Assembly (NCBI GenBank): GCA_947179155.2
Contig: OX359282.1
Coordinates: 10,391,533 to 10,455,532 of the forward strand
From: Hedera helix
Taxonomy: Eukaryota; Streptophyta; Magnoliopsida; Apiales; Araliaceae
Direction: 5' to 3'
DNA length: 64,000 nt
The notes beneath the pieces were generated by a model. That model did no database searches, was not told where the DNA came from, and was given only the letters and a program-made list of their open reading frames with translations. Below are positions 56,460-64,000 of the stretch, one piece after another. The position numbers and the translations under genes are program-made. Position 1 is the first letter of the stretch; the number at the start of each line of letters is the position of its first letter.

Positions 56460-58514
56460 AGATGGGGATCACAAGTTAAGACCAATTTTTTTTTTTTTAT
56501 ATTTGTTATTTAGAGTTTTTATTATTTTTAATGTAATATTAATTGATGTAATTTATTTATTAGTGGGGATTAAGATATTAATTAGCAATTAAGAATTATT
56601 AATAAGGGTATTTTAGTCGTTTAGTATTTTTATTATTCTCCATTGAATATTTTATCTATCTTAGTGTTTATTTGTGGAGCTGATATACTTGAGAGACCCT
56701 AATGATTTAAACGTGGAGTTTAAATCCTAGTTTATTTTCCGTTAATTCTTCATCCAAAATCTGTTATACATCATTTTTGGTATCAAAGCTTAAAGTTTCT
56801 CCATTAATTTCTCAATTTTTTAGAGGTATTGGGGTTTTTAAAGAAAAAAAGAGCTACTGTTCATCAAGCACTATTTATCGATGGATTTCAATATTCATCG
56901 TTGGAGTACTGTTCATAGCCATTGTACATCGCGATTCATTGTTAAAAAAAAGGGGGTAGAAGAAGCAAAGAAGACGAGTAAGAGAGGAAGCACCTGTTGT
57001 CTTCTATTGCTGCAGCTTCCTTTGGTAAAAGAAAAAAAAAACCATATTCTCATTCTCTATATACCCACACTTGGCAAATATCCATTTAGTACACCAAAGT
57101 TTACTCTCATATTTAAGTTTTATCCCATAGTTTATATACTTTTTACTTATACCCTTTTATCCTTTTAAATCAGTTCCTACACTTTCTGCATTCATATTTT
57201 AGCCCGTTTTCTATTTTCTTTTCAGTTAGGTCTTTGAGTTATCAAAAAAAAAAAAGTTTTATTTATTTATTTATTTTTTATATATACCCATTCTCAAACA
57301 CCTAATGTCTCAAGCCACTAAAGAATAGATTGCGGAAGTAAAGTAGTATATTTGGTTTCTTAATAATGAAATTGGCTGGATACACTACCTTATTTATACA
57401 TGTGGCCATAGTTATTTGTAACCCAAGCAGAAAGAGCTTAGATGAGATATGATTGATGCACAAAACAATCGTGAAAAATTATTAAGTCAGTATCAATATG
57501 AGCAAAGAAAGGCTGAAGCAAAAAAACGTCAACAAGCTGAAGCAATGAAACTTCAACAAGCTAAGGCAAAAGAACTTCAAAATGCTACATTTGAAATTGT
57601 TTTTATATGTTATATAAAAAATGAAATCTCTTTTATAAAAGATGACATCTCTTCTATGAAAGATACCTTATTGACTTGCTAGCACATATTTGAGTAGAGA
57701 AAGAGCAAGAGAAAGAAAAATATGATGTTCATGATTCCGGGGCTACAGACAGTTGTGATGTGCCTATGAAAATTTTTGAAACTCCAAAAGTTGAACCAAA
57801 GATTATGTGTGAACCACTTGAGAAAAATCCCTGAAGTTGCTTTTGAGTTGTTCGTTACCGAAGAGAGGACGGATCGAGAGGTTGATCCACTCTAAGTTGA
57901 TAATGTTGAGTTTATCATTCCGGTTAATCTACTTCAACTGTCTTTGAATGCAAAAGCGATATTCTCATCAGTTATCTTCCTAACTGAGCCTTGTTGTGTG
58001 AAGATATTATCAACGGTGTTGCAAAATGTTATTTTGTTGGAGAGGAGTTCATGGATTATTCTATCATGTTATAAAGCTCGAGGTTGGGTTTTCTTCAACA
58101 AGGGGAGAATGATGGGGTTCACAAGTCAAAACCAAAATAATTTTTTTTTATATTTGTTATTTAGTGTTTTTATTATGTTTAATATAATAGTAATTGATGT
58201 AATTTATTTATTAATGGGGATTTAGGATATTAATTAGTGATTAGTAATTATTAATAAGGGTATTTTAGTCATTTAATACTTTTATTATTCTCCAAGTAAT
58301 ATTACGGTTTTGAATCTCTTTAAATAGTGATGTAATCCCCACAAGTTTGATAGACTACATATATTGATTATTTTATTCATACCGTAGATATTTTATCCAT
58401 CTGAGTATTGATTTGTGGAGTTGATACACTTGAGAGACCCTAGTGATTTAAACGTGAAGTTTAAATCCTAGTTTATTTTTTGTTACTTCTTCATTCAAAA
58501 TCTATCCTACATCA
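56460..58514 (+). mobile_element. Small LTR retrotransposon (TGATGGGG family) nested in gag
   Basis: 5' LTR about 56460-56773 and 3' LTR 58110-58514, homologous to each other and to 14798-15237. Primer site TGGTATCAAAGC at 56778-56789 (initiator Met type) and polypurine tract AAGGGGAGAA at 58100-58109. The interior of 1.3 kb has only short broken frames, one with a Lys/Gln/Ala coiled coil (KRQQAEAMKLQQAKAKELQ, about 57520), so the element is non-autonomous or heavily deleted. No clean target duplication. Confidence 0.82.
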
Positions 58515-58732
58515 CTGATTTTAACTTAATTTTGTATGTTGACTGAGGAGTACTTTGTATTCAATTTTATCAGTGGCTTGAAGGACACTACCAAAAAAAT
58601 GTTGAAGTTGTTAGAGCCTACTTCTCTCACTCAAGCATACAAGCAAGTGAACAAATATTAGAGAACCCTAGATCTATGTCCAACTACACTAAATATTCTC
58701 CATCACATTCTACCAAATTCCACTCCTAATAG
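58515..58732 (+). pseudogene. Second chromovirus gag, middle part
   Basis: Across frameshifts: LTEEYF, NFISGLKDT-like text and LLEPTSLTQAYKQVNKY, the normal continuation of the gag core. Cut by the hAT element at 58733. Confidence 0.75.
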
Positions 58733-59544
58733 CACTGTTCTAAAAATCCCCGCCTAGGTCCGATTAATCCCCGCCTAGGCGCTAAGCCCTCCCCTGCCGC
58801 CACGCCTAGGCCGCCTAGCGCCTAGCCTATGTCCAAGGAGAAAAAAAAATCCCTACAGAGAATTATACGGGATTGGGCGGACAAGATAGAGAGAAATTAG
58901 GCGAGGCATAAGCGAAAAATTTAGGGTTGCAATTATTTTTTTTAATTTTAATAACTAAGCTACAAAACGACGTCATAAGAATAGATGAAGAAGTTGAAGG
59001 TTGTTCAGGCCTTACTTGGGAAGCGATTGGTGAAGCATCCGAAGCGGATAGCGTGCTAGAGCCTAAGAGAAATAATAGAAATGTTAGAGTAAGAAAACTC
59101 CATGATTTTTTTTTTGTCTGAAAATGATACGGAAGAGGGAAATGAGGAGTACGAGTGTGAGCCCGATGGGGACATTATCTTGGAAGAATATAGAAAAAAA
59201 AGAGTTATTGAGAGATATAAAGGTATATGGAGATGAAGACTATTAGTTTGTATTTTTTATTATTTGCTTGTGTTTGAACTTTAAACAATTGCGTGTTTTT
59301 GTTTGAACTTTAACATTAGCAACATGGATATGTGTTTGAACTTTACGCAAATGCCTTTATTATCTTTATTATAGATTGTTTTCCTTTATATTATTATTTT
59401 GTTAGGATAAATGTAAGATAAAATATTAAAATTGACATAAAATAAAAAATCCCGCCTAGGCCCCGCCCAGGCCCCGACTAGGCCCCCTAGGCGCTAGGCC
59501 CCCCCCGGCCGCCCGCCTCCCGCCTAGCGCCTTTTAGAACCTTG
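58733..59544 (+). mobile_element. Non-autonomous hAT element, 812 bp, TSD CCTAATAG
   Basis: A perfect 8-bp duplication CCTAATAG (58725-58732, 59545-59552) and terminal repeats CACTGTTCTAAAA / CAAGGTTCTAAAA inverted. CGCCTAGGC arrays lie at both ends. The interior keeps the C-terminal end of the transposase: IDEEVEGCSGLTWEAIGEAS (about 58980) and LRDIKVYGDED after shifts. It is the same family as 49133-49647, which keeps the N-terminus. Confidence 0.9.
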
Positions 59545-59817
59545 CCTAATAGGCCAAATGGAACCAATACTGCAACTTCCAAGTTGTTTTCCAAAACTAC
59601 AACATTTACAGGTTCTAATGCAGGTCCAAGAATAATTACAATAACCGAAAGCGATGAAAGAAGGGCCAAAGGATTATGTTATTTCTATGATGAGAAGTAT
59701 ACTTAAGGGCATACATGCAAGAATCCTCTAAATTTTATGTTGGTAGGAGATGAAGAAATGGACAGCTATGAGTATAATGAGCAACCATTATTTGATGAAG
59801 ACCTAGAGGAATACAAT
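59545..59817 (+). pseudogene. Second chromovirus gag, zinc-knuckle part
   Basis: ITITESDERRAKGLCYFYDE, KYT, a stop, GHTCK: a damaged CCHC knuckle (the second Cys is replaced). An acidic EEMDSYEYNEQPLFDEDLEE follows, then the next hAT. Confidence 0.8.
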
Positions 59818-60368
59818 CATAGTTGTCACGGCGCCATGGCGAGATGCGTCGGTAGTTAACCGCCAAGACGACTAGGCGATAACGCATTTGCCATGGCGTC
59901 TGTATGACGACAAGTCGTTAACAATGTGTAATTTATACTTTATTTATTTTATTGTAAAAGTATATTGGACAATAAAATTTGATACACATTAAAAGTTAAA
60001 ATATAGTAACGAATACTATGGAATATAATTAAAAACACAATTATATGAATACTTAACAAACAAAATTCAAAAATAAAATACTTAACATTGAAAAAACTAG
60101 TAGAACAAGTCAACAAACAGTACGTAGAAAATAAAGAATCAACCAAGTTAACACCCATCACACATTACAAGTCTAATAAGTAATAAAATCATACCATGTA
60201 GCTAGTCCATGGGTTATGATGAGTCATGGGTACAAAATGACTTAATCAGTTAACTTGGACCAGCTACCAAGGCGTGTGCCTTGGTGGTTTGGTGTCTAAG
60301 GCGTTGTGTTGTCCTTTTCTAGCGTCAGGACGCCTAGTCATTGTCTAGGCGAGGACATGACATCTATG
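59818..60368. mobile_element. hAT-like element, 551 bp, TSD AATACAAT
   Basis: A perfect 8-bp duplication AATACAAT (59810-59817, 60369-60376). The ends CATAGTTGTCACGGCG and, inverted, CATAGATGTCATGTCC form the terminal repeats. Subterminal CGCCTAG and GGCGT words resemble the other two hATs but the termini differ, so it is a separate family. No coding capacity. Confidence 0.87.
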
Positions 60369-61158
60369 AATACAATGAGTTGTTGGAAGGGGAGAAGACC
60401 AAAATGGAAATCTCTGCTAATGCACTTATGGAAAATTAAAAGAATAATGCCCTAAGGGTCATAGGATGGGTGAAGAGGCAGTCTTTCACTATACTCATTG
60501 ATGGGGGTAGCACTCACAATTTCGTCGATCCAGATGCAGCAACTAGGTTAGGTCGTGCACAAGAGGCTACTAAGGCTACGGTGGTTTCAGTAGCAAATGG
60601 AAGTCATTAAGTGCTGCAAACTGTACAGAATTCAAATGGAAGATGAATTGGGAAGAGTTTGAAATTGAAATGAGAATTCTTCTCTTAGGGGGATGCGAGG
60701 TTGTGCTAGGAGTTCGTTGGTTGCAACAATTTGAGCCTATAGTCTTTGATTTTCAGTAGCTAAAGACGGTGTTTAAGAGAGATGGAAAAAAGATAACTCT
60801 TTAGGATCAACCTCAAGGCAATGGGGTATGTCTTAAGGTGATGACAAAGGAAGCAATGGCCAAATCTTTGAGAGACCAACAACATGGCATGATGGTATTG
60901 CTATATTCAGTTACCTTACATCCTTCTATTGATTCTAATGCTCAAGTAAATTCTTTACAAGTGAAGCCACAACAAAATGCAAATTACTCTAAGTTGGCTT
61001 CCCTATTAATGTAATATGATGATGTCTTTACTGAGCCTATTTCCTTTCCACCAAAAAGGTTCCTAGATCATCACATAGACCTCAAACCTAATTCAACACT
61101 CTTCTCCATCAGGCCCCATAGATATTCATATGATCAAAAGAATGAAATTGAGAAATTA
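60369..61158 (+). pseudogene. Second chromovirus protease and linker
   Basis: FTILIDGGSTHNFV at about 60490 has the protease site with the usual D-S-G changed to D-G-G. Then VVSVANGSH, a stop, LLLGGCEVVLGVRWLQQFEP and the linker leading to HHIDLKPNS. No full-length frame. Confidence 0.82.
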
Positions 61159-61728
61159 GTGGCTGAAATGCTATCATATGGGGTCATTAGACCCTGTAAT
61201 TCCCCTTTTGCATCTCCTGTTCTCTTGATCAAAAAGAAGGATGGAACTTGGAGGTTTTGTGTAGATTATAGAAAACTCAATTCATTAACTATCAAGAGCA
61301 AGTTTCCTATTCCTCTTATTGATGAATTACTTGATGAGTTGGTCCATGCCAAGGTTTTCTCTAAACTGGACTTGAGGGTTGGTTATCATCAAATTAGGCC
61401 GTCTCCTAATGTTATACCTAAAATAGCTTTTAGGATACATTTTGGTCTTTTTGAAATCACTAATATGCCCTTTGGTCTCACTAATGCTCCTACCACTTTT
61501 TGAAGCATTATGAATCAAATTTTTGGACCTCATCTTAGGAAATTCATTCGCGTGTTTTTTCATGATATCTTAGTCTATTCACCTAATCTAGAGTCTCACC
61601 TATATCGTCTCAAAACAACACTTGAAATCCTAAGATTACACCACTTGCTAAAAGGTCTAAATGTGCATTTTCCTTGCCTGAGATTGATTATTTGGGTCAT
61701 ATTATTAATGGCAATGGAGTTACAGTAG
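61159..61728 (+). pseudogene. Second chromovirus reverse transcriptase
   Basis: VLLIKKKDGTWRFCVDYRKL, FPIPLIDELLDEL, KVFSKLDLRVGYHQIR and MPFGLTNAPTTF are clear. A TGA at 61501 follows TTF. The catalytic box reads VFFHDILVYS, so one of the two essential Asp residues is His. The thumb is frame-shifted. Confidence 0.92.
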
Positions 61729-62494
61729 TGATCAAAGCAAAATTGGAAGTGTGATGCAGTGGCCTATTCTAATTTCCATCAAAAGCTTGAGAAGCAATGA
61801 CCAGCACTCCTGTTCTAGCCTTACCTGTCTACATAAAGAGTTTGTGGCGGAGATTGATGCTTCTAATAATGGCATTGAGGTTGTATTAATGCAAGAAGAC
61901 AAGCCAATAGCTTATTTAAGCAAATCTTTGGGTCCTAGAGCCCAAACTATGTCCACTTATGAGAAGGAATTAATGGCAATGGTTAGTGTGGTTAAAAAGT
62001 GGTCTCCTCATTACTTGACTGGTCATCATTTCCACATTAAAGCTTATCACCAAAGCTTGAAGTATTTCATAGAACAAAAGGTTACTTCTTTCTTGCAACA
62101 AAAATGGTTGAGTAAACTTATGTGGTATGATTATACCATTTAGTACAAGAAGGGAAAGGAGAATATAGTTCCTAATAGTTTTTCCAGAATACATGAAGAA
62201 AGGGCAGCGGCAGCTATAACTGTTGTTGTTCCTCTATGGATGCAACAACTTATAGCTACTTATGAAGGAGACAATCATCTTCAAGATATAATGGCTGAAT
62301 TAGCTATTTGCACGGTTAGGCCTCATGAATATGAATTGGTAAGTGGATTAGCATAAAGGAAAATGGGTGGTTGGTATTAATGGAGACCTTCTAAAGCATA
62401 TCTTTGAGGAATTGCATTGTAAGGGAGTGGGAGACCATTCTGGGTTGCTGCCGCTATAAAAGAGTGCAACAATATTTTTCTTGGATAGGATTAT
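61729..62494 (+). pseudogene. Second chromovirus RNase H and integrase start
   Basis: FVAEIDASNNGIEVVLMQED, SLGPRAQTMSTYEKEL and the IEQKVTSFLQQKWLSKL block are RNase H. YKKGKENIV follows a TAG. Integrase zinc-finger text (GDHSGLL, then QQYFSWIG in shifted frames) starts near 62430 and stops at the LTR. The STYEKEL here is the retroelement motif, not the DGS1 YEKEL exon. Confidence 0.87.
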
Positions 62495-63700
62495 TGTTTG
62501 CCTAATTTACTATTTAGGAAATACAAGCAAGTATACGCGATCGAGTAGTAATATAATGGCAAGAAGAGTATCGTTCCCACAGAGAATTAATTAATAATAA
62601 TTACCAATTACTAATTCTTTACCAAATTAATTTTATTTAAACAATTGATTGAAACTATAAAATAACAAATAATTAAAATTAACAACTAAATTAATATAAT
62701 AACAAGGATTAAATCAGATTTTAAAACTTAAGATTACAACTTTTCCCAATGTTTCATTTAAATCTCTCCACTCTCTTTTTAATTAATTAATTATGTAGAA
62801 TTGCTAACCGAGAATTCATTATAGTATTTATATGCATCTCTCGATGGTCATATAAACAAATCCTTCCTAAATCCGACACTAAGTGCAACAAAAACGAAAG
62901 GAACATCCTATGCTAAATAAATCACTATATCTCTATGAGATTTAAATTAACAAAGATTTTAAGATCATATTCTCTTTAAGGTTACATATGTCATATAGGT
63001 ATATCTCTATCCTCTATATAAATCATATATTCCATCCCATGTATAGAATACACAAACGTATGCTATCATATTCAAATATAAATTTATAATACATCTCTCA
63101 ATTTCATAAAAATTATCCCAATAATTATTTATATTTAATTAATTCATGAACGCACAATATCTAGACCTAAATCTATAATCCATTCGTCAACTTCATATAG
63201 TTTGTCACATTAATTACTGCACATAATTAATACTTGAATGCCCAAAATATGATAAACAATTCATATATAATCAAATATAGTCAAAAATGAAGTAAATTAC
63301 TAAAAACTACACATTGGGTTCCATTGCAATTTTAATTGAAAATTAACCCATAACTAAAGAAGAAATCAAATATATAAATGTAATTATCATCATCCCAAGA
63401 ATTACAATAATTAAAATAAAAGAGTTAGAGAGAAAAATCTGATTTGAAGCGCAATCTCCAATCTCTGCCTTTAATCCTTGCAATCACTTCTTGAATTCTC
63501 CTTCAGATCCGATGAAATTCTTGCTTTCTATGTCATTCTACTCTTATCTATGTTAATTCTCTTCTAAAATATGTGCTTTAACATGTATTTATAGGTTACG
63601 TACTTACATATCAAATCCCTAGCATATGTGGAGAAACAAATCCAATTAGGAGTCAAAAAGCACAAAAACGAGTCAAAATCCCATCACTTTGAGGATTGTA
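62495..63700 (-). mobile_element. LTR-like insertion (family of 29770 and 10314), right end uncertain
   Basis: Begins TGTTTGCCTAATTTAC with CAAGTATACGCGATCGAG and GTATCGTTCCCACAGAG, matching the left end of the 29770 solo LTR. The body parallels 10430-10800 (TTACCAATTACTAATT and CGAGAATTCATTATAGTA). Similarity fades near 63690, where the GC-rich block should be. The orientation is inferred. Confidence 0.6.
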
Positions 63701-64000
63701 GGCTGTACTCATGCAATTTCGTGCACAATAGTCTAAATAAGTATTGCCAAAATTAACCAAGGAACAATTAATCTAGATCACTAACAATTGTAGCTGGCAA
63801 TCCATGCAACTTAAAGATGTTTCCAAATAAAGAAAGAGCTACCTGCTTGGCTGAAAAAGGGTGTGACAAGGCAGCGAAGTTATTTCCCTGCATGGATATG
63901 TCCGTTAACCCTTCATTCTCATTCTTTATCTGTGTTCTATTCCTTTTTCTACATCAATTGTGGATAATTTGTATTGCATAGCATGGATCATGTGCGCTGT
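63701..64000. other. Unassigned sequence at the window end
   Basis: A short open stretch near 63837-63900 reads ATCLAEKGCDKAAKLFPCMD; I recognise no family and see no splice-bounded DGS1 exon. It may be retroelement remainder. Confidence 0.3.

Larger units (their letters stand above)
55353..62494 (+). mobile_element. Second chromovirus, 5' portion, with nested insertions
   Basis: 5' LTR 55353-55688 (TGTCATAATTATAATATC...AATTGTGACA, 336 bp), primer-binding site TTAGTATCAGAGTAG from 55691, then gag, protease, RT, RNase H and the start of integrase, broken off at 62494 by another LTR. Three elements sit inside (56460-58514, 58733-59544, 59818-60368). The 3' LTR is not in the window. Confidence 0.85.

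Noticed and set aside
61930..61990. STYEKELMA text resembling the next DGS1 exon (YEKEL)
   Set aside because: It is the RNase H motif of the second chromovirus, in context with its neighbours.

Overview
This window is plant nuclear DNA, most likely from a eudicot. It is AT-rich, has GT-AG introns, and carries the usual plant transposon mix: Ty3/gypsy chromoviruses, a Tat-lineage gypsy with two RNase H regions, Ty1/copia, L1-type LINEs, hAT and Mutator-like elements, and MITEs. There are no operons or bacterial features.

One host gene runs through the whole window on the + strand: a DGS1/NCA2-family mitochondrial outer-membrane protein gene. Seven in-frame exons are visible (3861-3975, 4092-4295, 5205-5342, 5794-5955, 13565-13759, 33036-33136, 48357-48446). 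The first exon(s) and the C-terminal exons lie outside the window. Introns grow from 116 bp to about 7.6, 19.3, 15.2 and more than 15.5 kb, and almost all the extra length is transposable elements. All seven exons are open with canonical splice sites, so the gene looks intact.

Layout. 1-3860: upstream intron with a three-copy tandem repeat of about 830-870 bp carrying a hairpin. 5956-13564: a MITE and an LTR retrotransposon (7158-12558, minus strand, TSD AAATC) with further LTR elements inside it. 13760-33035: a minus-strand LTR, two LINE copies, a GC-rich repeat, a complete but decayed chromovirus (23151-29033, TSD TAAGA), a 1.56-kb solo LTR (29770-31331, TSD GTGAC) and another LINE 3' end. 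33137-48356: microsatellite and tRNA-Gly-like DNA, gypsy and copia fragments, and a long LTR split by a 9.8-kb Tat element (37231-47052, TSD TACAT). The Tat element itself holds a Mutator-like element, a perfect 605-bp tandem duplication and an antisense accessory reading frame. 48447-64000: a hAT derivative, a LINE tail, copia remains, a roughly 2.9-kb chromovirus-type LTR, and a second chromovirus cut by a small LTR element, two hAT elements and another LTR.

The only likely functional protein here is the host gene. Every transposon reading frame I examined is broken by stops, frameshifts, deletions or insertions. All boundaries, repeat identities and family calls come from reading by eye; no database search was run.
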